Source: Emticicia aquatilis (GTDB lineage: Bacteria > Bacteroidota > Bacteroidia > Cytophagales > Spirosomataceae). Taken from it: 47,428 bases of DNA. The notes below the pieces were generated by a model, which had not been told where the DNA came from, ran no database searches, and saw only the letters and a program-made list of their open reading frames with translations. The stretch covers positions 1 through 47,428 of the forward strand of contig NZ_BMKK01000024.1 in the NCBI RefSeq assembly GCF_014644295.1, read 5' to 3'. The translations under genes were made by a program, and so were the position numbers. The number at the start of each line of letters is the position of its first letter. The first letter of the stretch is position 1. Below, piece after piece: positions 25,460 through 33,011 of the stretch.

Positions 25460-26113
25460 CTACGAATTTGCCAAGTTTTCGGCATAATATTTAGTTTTCC
25501 AATAGCCAATGCTTACAAAGATGACTCTTATAAAAATAAAAATCGGTACGATGTAGTCCCATAAAAAAAATATGAAAGAACGATTGAGGTTATAAAGCCA
25601 ACTGTTAAGTGCAGTTAATAATAAATCAAAAATTTGGAAAATAAGTGTCCCAATTATCACCCAAAATAATGGAAATTCTCTTAATGATTCTATGCTTTCA
25701 TCTTTTAAAATTTGGTTGAGAGCAACCAAGAAAAAAATAATTGTCCAAATATTAAAAACCAAGAAAAGATATTGATTCATATAAATTCCATGTAAATATA
25801 AATCAATACAAATGCCTGATAGATAGATAATTAGTGAGAAAAGTAAAATTTGCTTATAAATTTTTGATTTAAGCAAAGTATAGAAAAAAAAAGTACGAAA
25901 TATCATAGTACAGCAGGCACTAACATATATCATAAAATGATTATTGATACCATGTTCGCTAAGTTTGATGGAAATTATGCTGTTCAGATTTGCCAATAAT
26001 AAGCCTCCAAAATACCACCATAAACTACTACTAATGTATTTATGATTGTAAACAGCTATAAGTATTGGTAAAAATAAACTATAAGAAGAAATTTTATAAA
26101 GCCAGTCAGACAT
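25460..26113 (-). CDS. Polytopic membrane protein, unknown, linked to the NarL-type two-component system
   Basis: 217 residues, about seven hydrophobic segments (near 8-25, 32-50, 60-80, 88-108, 115-135, 147-168, 180-203) with few charged residues. No motif recognised. It lies 35 bp before the histidine kinase on the same strand, so probably cotranscribed and perhaps part of the sensing apparatus. Function unknown. Confidence 0.78.
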   Translation of the reverse strand: MSDWLYKISSYSLFLPILIAVYNHKYISSSLWWYFGGLLLANLNSIISIKLSEHGINNHFMIYVSACCTMIFRTFFFYTLLKSKIYKQILLFSLIIYLSGICIDLYLHGIYMNQYLFLVFNIWTIIFFLVALNQILKDESIESLREFPLFWVIIGTLIFQIFDLLLTALNSWLYNLNRSFIFFLWDYIVPIFIFIRVIFVSIGYWKTKYYAENLANS

Positions 26114-26133
26114 AAGTTAGCATATATTATTTA

Positions 26134-26958
26134 TCAACCTGGACAATAATTTGGACACGGACGACTACTTGACGTTCCGCCACCAGAGTGAGTATGGTCT
26201 TTGTAGGTGGCAACTCCTATCATTTGTGTCTCGGTATTTTTATAGATAATATTGAACGCAACTTTATGAATATCAGCCATTGGTGGAACACTAAAAGCAG
26301 CTCCCTTCCTGACATTTAATTCGATGCCTTTTACTTCTGGAATAATATTACCCTCAAAGTCTGCCAAATGATTCATTATTAACTCACGTCCAATAAAATA
26401 TCCTTGAATGGGTTCAGTAAATCCCCTTCTTAAATCATTAATGGAAGGTGTACCCATAGGAATACTTGGCGTTGGACTTAAAGGATTTACAGTAATTTCT
26501 GTTTGATATTTTAGAAGTAAATAATTTTCAGAGAGTATTTTGGGTCCACCCGAAAACCCAGCTTTTGTTATAACTATTTTAGGTACATCATTTTTAGCTT
26601 TCTTTGTAAACCAAATCCAGAAGCCAACAATGCTATTTTCGCCAGTAAAACTTGCATCAAATAAAAATGAAACAAGGTTATTTATGGGAATATAAAAAGA
26701 GCCTATGAGCGAGTTAGAAATACTATAATTAGCATCAAAACCTTGCTCAAAGCCATTTCCTTTGGGACTTATAAAGGAGTTTTGTCTTCCAATAACGGTA
26801 GTGCCATCTCTTCTAACATCAGCTCTATCATTCAAAATTTGCTCCTTTACATAATTATAAAAAGCCGCAACAGCTATTGTATTGTGATTGTCAATAGAAG
26901 CAATATTTGGAATATTGGGGTTGTTTAAAACATTTTTTGGGATTTTTGATTTTGCCAT
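26134..26958 (-). CDS. Unknown protein preceding the two-component cluster
   Basis: 274 residues from ATG 26958, chosen because the region upstream of it (to 27018) is a hydrophobic stretch that would give an atypical start, and the internal start opens MAKSKIPKNVLNN. No signal peptide from this start. Sequence mixed alpha/beta with no recognised family; the C-terminus is striking: HTHSGGGTSSSRPCPNYCPG, a His/Ser/Gly tail with two Cys. If the longer start were used, residues 1-20 could act as a membrane anchor. A perfect 16-bp palindrome lies 61 bp upstream. Confidence 0.65.
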   Translation of the reverse strand: MAKSKIPKNVLNNPNIPNIASIDNHNTIAVAAFYNYVKEQILNDRADVRRDGTTVIGRQNSFISPKGNGFEQGFDANYSISNSLIGSFYIPINNLVSFLFDASFTGENSIVGFWIWFTKKAKNDVPKIVITKAGFSGGPKILSENYLLLKYQTEITVNPLSPTPSIPMGTPSINDLRRGFTEPIQGYFIGRELIMNHLADFEGNIIPEVKGIELNVRKGAAFSVPPMADIHKVAFNIIYKNTETQMIGVATYKDHTHSGGGTSSSRPCPNYCPG

Positions 26959-27019
26959 CGTTTTTTCTTTTAGGTTGAAAAGATAAACGAATGTCAAAAT
27001 AAAAAACGAAATTGTCAAT

Positions 27020-27033
27020 TACATTATAATGTA
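27020..27033. promoter_or_regulatory. TACAT-N4-ATGTA operator, perfect copy
   Basis: Core of a perfect 16-bp palindrome TTACATTATAATGTAA (27019-27034). It lies 61 bp before the minus-strand unknown gene that heads the kinase/regulator cluster. Confidence 0.6.
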
Positions 27034-27200
27034 AGATACGCACGCAACCCTTTTTCATATCGATTCGTCTATTTCAATTAAAGGGATTTAATCTTTTGCT
27101 CAACAATAAATCAAGCTGAAATATTGTTGAATAAAACACTAACCTAAAATTTATATCAACCAAATTCTTCCTTTGTTTATTGATTAAATTTTTCCTCTTG

Positions 27201-27230
27201 TTACCCCACGCATTGCTGAGGGTTTCCGTA
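27201..27230 (+). promoter_or_regulatory. ECF sigma promoter of the DsbD gene
   Basis: TTACCCCAC at 27201-27209, 17 bp, CGTA at 27227-27230, 34 bp before the ATG. Confidence 0.8.
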
Positions 27231-27264
27231 TAGCTAATTAAAGTACCATCAAACCTATTTTTTC

Positions 27265-28635
27265 ATGCACGAACAACAGTCTTTGCTCGGTTTTCTTTCT
27301 GTGGCATTTTTAGCAGGAGTAGCCAATCTTTTTATGCCTTGTATCTACCCGATTATGCCCATGACGGTCAGTTTTTTTACGAAGCAGTCGGATGGCTCTC
27401 GTAAAGCCATGTTTTATGGGTTTTCAATCATGTTTGTTTTTGCTCTAATTGGCTTCGTTACTATGGCCTTTGGAGCTCCATTTCTAAACTTTATCAGTAC
27501 TCACTGGTTGCCAAATCTTATTTTCTTTGTTATTTTTATTGTTTTCGGAGTATCACTTTTGGGGGCATTTGAAATAGTTTTACCTCACCAATTTGTCAAT
27601 CGTATTGATGGGATGTCGGAAAGTGGTGGTTGGTTGGGAATTTTCTTTATGGCCCTAACTTTGGTGGTGGTTTCGTTTTCGTGTACAGCCCCATTTGTGG
27701 GGTCGTTGTTGATTTTGGCCGCACAGGGCGAAGTTTGGCGACCATTATGGGGAATGTTAGCTTTCGGGCTTCCTTTTGGGTTGGTTTTTACACTCTTGGC
27801 GATGTTTCCTCAATGGCTCAAAAGTATGCCAAAATCAGGTGGTTGGATGAACGAAATGAAAGCAGTTATGGGTTTTGCCGAATTTGCTTTGGCACTCAAA
27901 TTCTTGAGCAATATCGACCAAGCTTATCACTTCAATTTATTGCATCGAAATATATTCTTAATCGTCTGGATAATCATTTTCGGATTAATTGCATTTTATA
28001 TTGCAGGTTTCATCAGATTGCCGAAAGACAGTAAAGTAAAGACTTATCATTGGTCGAGAGTGGTTTTTAGTGCTTTATTTTTCATCTTTACGTTTTATCT
28101 GATTCCTGGCGTAGTACAAGATAAACCGCTCGAATTGCTTTCTGGTATTTTACCTCCACAAGATAATAAATCTGAGTTGGCAGGGGTGCCTTCTGAAAAG
28201 CTTCGTCCGATGCCGCACGGTTTATCGGGGTTTGTCGATTACGATGATGCTCTGGCCTATGCTAAGGAAGTAAATAAGCCACTTTTACTCGATTTTACGG
28301 GTTATGCGTGTGCAAATTGCCGTAAAATGGAAGAAAATGTTTGGGTAAAACCAGAAGTTTTGGAGCGACTCAAAAAAGATTATGTGATAGCGTCGCTCTA
28401 TGTGGATGACAAGAAAGAATTGCCCAAAGAAAAACATTATAAATCGACTTATGATGATGAAGTAAAAACAACTATTGGCGACAAAAACATGGATTTGGAG
28501 ATTACGAGGTTCAATAATAATGCTCAGCCATATTATGCCGTAGTCGATGCCAGTGGCAAAACAGTAGTAAATCCAATAGGGTATTCGAGTGTTGAAGACT
28601 TCGTGAAATTTTTGGAAGAAGGTAAAAAGAAATAG
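27265..28635 (+). CDS. DsbD-like thiol:disulfide reductant transporter, lacking the N-terminal periplasmic domain
   Basis: 456 residues. Eight-helix membrane core with the two redox cysteines in conserved context: MPCIYP (Cys26) and SCTAPFVG (Cys140). C-terminal thioredoxin domain from about 325 with CANC (349-352) after LLDFTGYA. Classical DsbD also has an N-terminal alpha domain; it is absent here, as in the common Bacteroidota form. It passes electrons from cytoplasmic thioredoxin through the membrane to periplasmic thiols. Read from an ECF promoter, and just upstream of a Rieske/thioredoxin/ApbE operon with the same promoter type, so the two are co-regulated. Confidence 0.93.
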   Translation: MHEQQSLLGFLSVAFLAGVANLFMPCIYPIMPMTVSFFTKQSDGSRKAMFYGFSIMFVFALIGFVTMAFGAPFLNFISTHWLPNLIFFVIFIVFGVSLLGAFEIVLPHQFVNRIDGMSESGGWLGIFFMALTLVVVSFSCTAPFVGSLLILAAQGEVWRPLWGMLAFGLPFGLVFTLLAMFPQWLKSMPKSGGWMNEMKAVMGFAEFALALKFLSNIDQAYHFNLLHRNIFLIVWIIIFGLIAFYIAGFIRLPKDSKVKTYHWSRVVFSALFFIFTFYLIPGVVQDKPLELLSGILPPQDNKSELAGVPSEKLRPMPHGLSGFVDYDDALAYAKEVNKPLLLDFTGYACANCRKMEENVWVKPEVLERLKKDYVIASLYVDDKKELPKEKHYKSTYDDEVKTTIGDKNMDLEITRFNNNAQPYYAVVDASGKTVVNPIGYSSVEDFVKFLEEGKKK

Positions 28636-28700
28636 AAATTTCAACCAACCTTTCTTTGATAAGATTCGTCTTTAAAATAAGTATCGATAAAAGGAAAACA

Positions 28701-28730
28701 TTACCCCACTCTTTGAGAAGTGGTTACGTA
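28701..28730 (+). promoter_or_regulatory. ECF sigma promoter of the Rieske-ApbE-DUF3570 operon
   Basis: TTACCCCAC at 28701-28709, 17 bp, CGTA at 28727-28730, 39 bp before ATG 28770. Its presence argues against the longer reading frame starting at 28656. Confidence 0.8.
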
Positions 28731-28769
28731 ATCAAAAATATAAACCATTATTTATTAAATTTTAGAATC

Positions 28770-29381
28770 ATGACACGTTACGAGTTTTTGAAATCATTAG
28801 GTTTTAGTGGAGGTGCTTTAATGGCTTTACTTACTTCTTGTGTAAGAGAAGATGATAAATATGTAAATGCTTTAACAGTAGCACCAGATGGCTCAACTAC
28901 TGGTACTACAACAACAGGAACTACTGGCACTACTACGACAGGGACAACTACTGGTACAACAACAACAGGTACTACGACAGGAACGACAACTGGTACTACA
29001 ACAGGAACCACTACTGGAACTACCACAACGACTTCAAACGTGTCAGGTATTATAACTACCGAAGAACTAAATAAAATTACAAGTACTAAACTAAAAATTG
29101 ACCTTACTTCTACAACTTATGCTAAGCTGAAAACAGTAGGAGGGTATACGGTAGTGAGCAATATCGTTGTGGCCCTATCTAAAGCCAACACATACATAGC
29201 GGCTACGGTGACTTGTTCGCATGAACCTAAAAAACAAGTGATATATTACAATAATGAATGGTATTGTACTGCTCACGGAGCAAGATTTTCGCTGACAGGT
29301 GCAGGACTGAATAGCAATGGTAGAGCTGGACTTACTGTATATAAAGTAGCAACAGATGGCAAAACATTAGTTGTTTATTAA
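28770..29381 (+). CDS. Rieske-like lipoprotein with Thr/Gly repeat linker
   Basis: 203 residues from ATG 28770, preferred over 28656 because the ECF promoter lies between them. N-terminus MTRYEFLKSLGFSGGALMAL with lipobox-type Cys24, as in the other Rieske gene. Residues about 43-88 are a pure Thr/Gly tract. C-terminal Rieske fold: CSHEPK (Cys149, His151) and CTAHGARF (Cys166, His169). The first motif lacks the usual Gly (CTHxG), so cluster properties may differ. It heads the operon continuing with thioredoxin, ApbE, DUF4266 and DUF3570. Likely a membrane-anchored electron carrier facing the periplasm. Confidence 0.85.
   Translation: MTRYEFLKSLGFSGGALMALLTSCVREDDKYVNALTVAPDGSTTGTTTTGTTGTTTTGTTTGTTTTGTTTGTTTGTTTGTTTGTTTTTSNVSGIITTEELNKITSTKLKIDLTSTTYAKLKTVGGYTVVSNIVVALSKANTYIAATVTCSHEPKKQVIYYNNEWYCTAHGARFSLTGAGLNSNGRAGLTVYKVATDGKTLVVY
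28896..29033 (+). repeat. ACT/ACA/GGT/GGA codon repeats encoding a Thr-Gly linker
   Basis: About 46 consecutive Thr/Gly codons in TTGTT/TTTG blocks with near-identical 12- and 15-bp units. Such simple tracts can change length by slippage without breaking the frame. Confidence 0.85.
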
Positions 29382-29417
29382 GAGATTTACAGAGAAATAT
29401 TTAAACTAAACTAAAAA

Positions 29418-29861
29418 ATGAAATTTTTAAGCATTCTCCTGACATTCTTCTTGCTTGAAGGAGCTCCGCAATGGGGCAATGATTTCGACAAAGCAAAATC
29501 TGATGCCATTCAGAATCATAAATATATTGTGATTAATTTCTCTGGCTCTGATTGGTGTGGACCATGTATCAAACTCAAAAGAGATATTCTCGATTCTCCC
29601 GAATTTTTAAATTATGCTACATCAAATTTAGCTTTGGTTCGTGCCGATTTTCCAAGATTAAAGAAAAATCAATTGGATAAAAAACAAACGGCAATGAACG
29701 AAGCCCTCGCCGAAAAGTATAATCAAGAAGGAAAGTTTCCGCTCACGGTTTTGGTCGGAGCCGATGGAAAGGTTTTGAAAGAGTGGGACGGCTACCCAAC
29801 AGGTATCACAACCGAAACTTTTATTCAAGAAATTCAGTCGATTATCAATGCTCGCAAATAA
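29418..29861 (+). CDS. Secreted thioredoxin-family protein
   Basis: 147 residues. Short hydrophobic signal (MKFLSILLTFFLLEGAP). Active site SGSDWCGPCIKLKRD (Cys47, Cys50), followed by the thioredoxin fold with cis-Pro segment KFPLTVLVGADG. Probably a periplasmic reductase fed by the DsbD-like protein encoded upstream. Its 3' end overlaps ApbE by 14 bp, showing tight coupling. Confidence 0.9.
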   Translation: MKFLSILLTFFLLEGAPQWGNDFDKAKSDAIQNHKYIVINFSGSDWCGPCIKLKRDILDSPEFLNYATSNLALVRADFPRLKKNQLDKKQTAMNEALAEKYNQEGKFPLTVLVGADGKVLKEWDGYPTGITTETFIQEIQSIINARK

Positions 29862-30780
29862 GGTTCATCAAAAAACGCTTCGCTTAATGGGTAATCGCTT
29901 TACTATCACGGTAGTAGATGACGATGCTCAATGGGCCGAGCAGCAAATTGATGAAGCCATTGCTGAAGTTAGTCGAATCGAAAAGCTTCTGACTACCTTC
30001 AGCAGTGATAGCCAAACCAACCAAATCAACGAAAATGCTGGCATCAGACCAGTAAAAGTTGATAAAGAAGTATTTGATATAATTCAGCGTTCGCTCCGAA
30101 TATCTGCTCTTACTGACGGAGCTTTTGATATAACCTACGGCTCAATCGACAAACGTTTCTGGAATTTTGATAAAGAAATGACTTCACTTCCCGATGCTGA
30201 AACAGCCAAAGAATCGGTCAGATTAATCAATTATCAGAATGTTATTTTAGACGCCCAAAATCAGACAGTTTTCTTGAAAGAAAAAGGTATGAGAATTGGT
30301 TTTGGGGGAATCGGAAAAGGCTATGCTGCCGAACGAGCCAAACAATTATTGATAAAAAACGGAGTAAAAAGTGGGATTGTAAATGCTGCAGGCGACCTAA
30401 GCACTTGGGGAAACCAACCTAATGGAAAACCTTGGACGATTGCCATTGCCGACCCCGACACTCAAAATAAAGCTTTCTCGTACCTCAATATCAGTGGAGT
30501 AGCGGTGGCAACTTCGGGAAATTACGAAAAGTACGTAGTTATTGACGGAAAAAAATATTCGCATACGATTGACCCAAAGACTGGTTTTCCAGTGTCGGGA
30601 ATTAAAAGTGTAACGATTATTTGCCCCAATGCCGAATTAGCCGATGCAATGGCTACACCCATCACTGTTTTAGGAGTTGACGCAGGTCTGGGCCTTATCA
30701 ATCAAATGCAGCAGATTGCTTGTATCATCATCGACGACGACAATAATATATATACATCAAACAACATTAACGTTTCATAA
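29848..30780 (+). CDS. apbE: FAD:protein FMN transferase (ApbE family)
   Basis: 310 residues, family length. Motifs: TFSSDSQTNQINENAG, DGAFDITYGS, GFGGIGKGYAAERA, NAAGDLSTWG, SGVAVATSGNYEKY and the Mg-binding segment YSHTIDPKTGFPV. ApbE attaches FMN covalently to Thr or Ser of periplasmic proteins. No signal peptide or lipobox is visible at either possible start, unlike most ApbE proteins, so the site of action is unclear. It starts inside the thioredoxin gene and ends 2 bp before the DUF4266 gene. The substrate is not obvious: no canonical SGAT flavinylation motif was found in neighbouring proteins. Confidence 0.92.
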   Translation: MLANKVHQKTLRLMGNRFTITVVDDDAQWAEQQIDEAIAEVSRIEKLLTTFSSDSQTNQINENAGIRPVKVDKEVFDIIQRSLRISALTDGAFDITYGSIDKRFWNFDKEMTSLPDAETAKESVRLINYQNVILDAQNQTVFLKEKGMRIGFGGIGKGYAAERAKQLLIKNGVKSGIVNAAGDLSTWGNQPNGKPWTIAIADPDTQNKAFSYLNISGVAVATSGNYEKYVVIDGKKYSHTIDPKTGFPVSGIKSVTIICPNAELADAMATPITVLGVDAGLGLINQMQQIACIIIDDDNNIYTSNNINVS

Positions 30781-30782
30781 AG

Positions 30783-31001
30783 ATGAAATCAATCAAAATT
30801 TTTGCTCTTTTAGCTTATTTACTTAGCTCAATGGCTTCATGTGTAGCGGTGAAAGAGTACCAGAAAAATCGCATCAATGATTCCGAAATGGAACTTGCTG
30901 CAAGAAAAGCTGAGAAGTTTGAAACAAGCTTTTATCTCTACCGAGAGGGTGCATCGGGTGCCAATGGTGGGAAAAGTGGTGGTGGTTGCGGTTGTAACTA
31001 A
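30783..31001 (+). CDS. DUF4266-family small lipoprotein
   Basis: 72 residues. Lipobox Cys20 (SMASC), then VAVKEYQKNRI, a charged middle and the invariant-looking C-terminal tail EGASGANGGKSGGGCGCN with Cys69 and Cys71. The tail and the neighbours (ApbE, thioredoxin, DUF3570) match my memory of the DUF4266 family. Function unknown. The EGASGAN part (55-61) resembles the ApbE flavinylation motif except that the acceptor Thr is Asn; the C-terminal CGC could bind metal or be modified. Starts 2 bp after apbE. Confidence 0.85.
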   Translation: MKSIKIFALLAYLLSSMASCVAVKEYQKNRINDSEMELAARKAEKFETSFYLYREGASGANGGKSGGGCGCN

Positions 31002-31142
31002 CACCGTGGAATGAAGCTCTGCTTCGTTCATGTAATTGGTAAATAAATAATTATAGGTGGTTTCTGGCTACTTATAATGAGCAAAACATTGAAATAGTCG
31101 AATTCAATTGAATCCTTCTCGGCTATTAAAAACTTTTCCCCT

Positions 31143-32438
31143 ATGAAAAAAGTAACATTAGCGATTGGTTTGTACGTAGGCATTTTAAGCGGAGCCTATG
31201 GTCAATACGACGAAACCAAATTTATATTTAAAAATAAAAAGACCGAAACAACCAACAAAAACTCAATGCCCACATCAAGCAAAGAGTATAAATTAACTTC
31301 AAAACCTGAAGCCGAAAGTGGTTTCCGTACATTGAAGCTTGATGAAGTAAACTTTGTTTCGGCATATTATAATCAAGATGGTAATCACTCAGCCGTAACG
31401 GGTGGAGTCGGAACCGAAAAACTGATTGACTTCGCCAATTCGATAGATTTAAAATTGTCATTTACGGATAAAAAAGGTCGTAAACATTCAATTATTGGCG
31501 AAGCTGCTATTGATTATTATTCGTCGGCTTCTTCGGACAAGATTGACCCTCGCTCGGTATCTTCGGCTTCAATGACTGATACGCACTTTTATCCAACGCT
31601 TTCTTGGAGTAGAAAAGACGATAAAAAACACACTACGGTGGGTGCGAGTTTTTCGTATTCGACTGAGTGGGACTATAAATCTCATGGAGGAAATTTGAGT
31701 TTCTCTAAATCATCAAAAGATAATAATACTGAATTAAGCGTAAAACTCGGTGCGTTCTTTGATACTTGGTCGGTTATTTTACCTTATGAAGTACGCCCAG
31801 ATGGCTACGGCTCAGGTGCAGAAGGCGACCAAAATATTGACTATAAACGCCGAAACTCCTATAATTTATCAATCGGTGTTTCGCAGATTATCAATAAACG
31901 TTTACAAGTAATGGCGGTTGTTGAACCTTCGTATCAAGAAGGACTTTTGAGCACGCCTTATCACCGAGTTTATTTTACAGACGGCACATTGAAAGTAGAA
32001 AAACTGCCTGGCACACGTGCAAAATTACCTGTTGGCTTACGTGCCAGCTATTTCTTGGGTGATAGATTTATCATTCGTTCGTTCTATCGTTATTACCAAG
32101 ATAACTGGGGCATGAAAGCCCATACTATAAGCGTTGAAGTGCCTATCAAAATAACTTCATTCGTGTCAGTTACACCGCATTATCGCTTTAATAGTCAAAC
32201 TGCTGTTAACTATTTTGCACCAATCAATAGTCATAAGCTTACCGAAACCTACTATACTTCTGACTTCGATATTTCGGATTTCAGAAGTGCTTTTTGGGGG
32301 GCAGGAATTAGAATTGCCCCACCAGATGGCGTTTTGGGTATCAAACATTGGAATACCGCTGAGTTGCGTTATGGGCATTATAACCGGAGCAATGGTATGG
32401 TAGCCAATATTGTTACGCTCAGTGCCAAGTTTAAGTAA
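31143..32438 (+). CDS. DUF3570-family outer-membrane barrel
   Basis: 431 residues. Signal peptide to GAYGQ (about 21), Lys/Thr/Ser-rich stretch, then a long barrel (VNFVSAYYNQDG, TDTHFYPTLSWSRKDDKKHTTVGASFSYSTEWDYKSHG, LSVKLGAFFDTWSVILPYEVRPDG, SFYRYYQDNWGMKAHTISVEVPI, FWGAGIRIAPPDG, AELRYGHYNRSNGMVANIVTLSAKFK). Order, size and neighbours fit DUF3570, which normally accompanies DUF4266. Probably the outer-membrane partner of the system. It lies 141 bp after the DUF4266 gene without its own ECF site. Confidence 0.87.
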   Translation: MKKVTLAIGLYVGILSGAYGQYDETKFIFKNKKTETTNKNSMPTSSKEYKLTSKPEAESGFRTLKLDEVNFVSAYYNQDGNHSAVTGGVGTEKLIDFANSIDLKLSFTDKKGRKHSIIGEAAIDYYSSASSDKIDPRSVSSASMTDTHFYPTLSWSRKDDKKHTTVGASFSYSTEWDYKSHGGNLSFSKSSKDNNTELSVKLGAFFDTWSVILPYEVRPDGYGSGAEGDQNIDYKRRNSYNLSIGVSQIINKRLQVMAVVEPSYQEGLLSTPYHRVYFTDGTLKVEKLPGTRAKLPVGLRASYFLGDRFIIRSFYRYYQDNWGMKAHTISVEVPIKITSFVSVTPHYRFNSQTAVNYFAPINSHKLTETYYTSDFDISDFRSAFWGAGIRIAPPDGVLGIKHWNTAELRYGHYNRSNGMVANIVTLSAKFK

Positions 32439-32474
32439 TTTAGTGTAAATTAATGCTTTAAATTGGCATTTTGG

Positions 32475-33002
32475 ATGAATAAAAGAAAAGGTTATTGGCT
32501 CATAGTTTTGTTAATTGGAGTGCATTTTAAATCATTTTCACAGTTAGATTCACAAAAGTCTATTCGGAATTTGATTTATCTCGAAGCCTTCGGGGCTGGT
32601 GGCTACGGTTCATTAAACTATGAGCGAATAATTTTTCAGCAAAAGCAAAAACTTCCACCCAATCTAAAAGTTGGTTTTCGTCTGGGAATAAGCACGTTTC
32701 ATCTCAAAGATTTTAACAATAAATTTAATCCAGACGTTATTATTCCGGTATCTGTCAATGCCATTTATGGCAAAATACACCACGTTGAGATTGGTTTTGG
32801 CCAAACTATTTCTAATGTAACTCAGACAAGTGCCTCATTTGAAATTGAACGTAAAACAACGCTCAATTCTAATTTTATAGCGGGTTATCGCTATCAAAAA
32901 TCTGAGCGAGGCGTAATATTTCGGCTAAACTATTCACCTATTATTTCTTCTAACAAAGTATATAACTCATGGTTTGGGTTATCAATAGGTTATGGTTTTT
33001 AA
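32475..33002 (+). CDS. Small secreted beta-barrel-like protein
   Basis: 175 residues from ATG 32475 (a TTG 12 bp earlier is less likely). Signal peptide ending at HFKSFSQ (about 23). Short beta-barrel-like sequence (IYLEAFGAGGYGSLNYER, LKVGFRLGISTF, HVEIGFGQTISNV, FIAGYRYQ, FRLNYSPIIS, WFGLSIGYGF) with a C-terminal aromatic strand. Family not recognised; outer-membrane location inferred. 36 bp after DUF3570, probably the same transcript. Confidence 0.8.
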   Translation: MNKRKGYWLIVLLIGVHFKSFSQLDSQKSIRNLIYLEAFGAGGYGSLNYERIIFQQKQKLPPNLKVGFRLGISTFHLKDFNNKFNPDVIIPVSVNAIYGKIHHVEIGFGQTISNVTQTSASFEIERKTTLNSNFIAGYRYQKSERGVIFRLNYSPIISSNKVYNSWFGLSIGYGF

Positions 33003-33011
33003 TGAAATTTT

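Larger units (their letters stand above)
26959..27264. other. 306-bp divergent control region
   Basis: Between two divergent genes. It contains the TTACATTATAATGTAA palindrome for the minus-strand cluster and the ECF promoter (27201-27230) for the DsbD gene. Nothing else recognised. Confidence 0.7.

Noticed and set aside
28656-28769. Longer N-terminus for the Rieske-like protein
   Set aside because: It would run through the ECF promoter and precede the lipoprotein signal.
28778-29026. Minus-strand Val/Pro repeat ORF
   Set aside because: It is the mirror of the Thr/Gly codon repeat of the Rieske-like gene.
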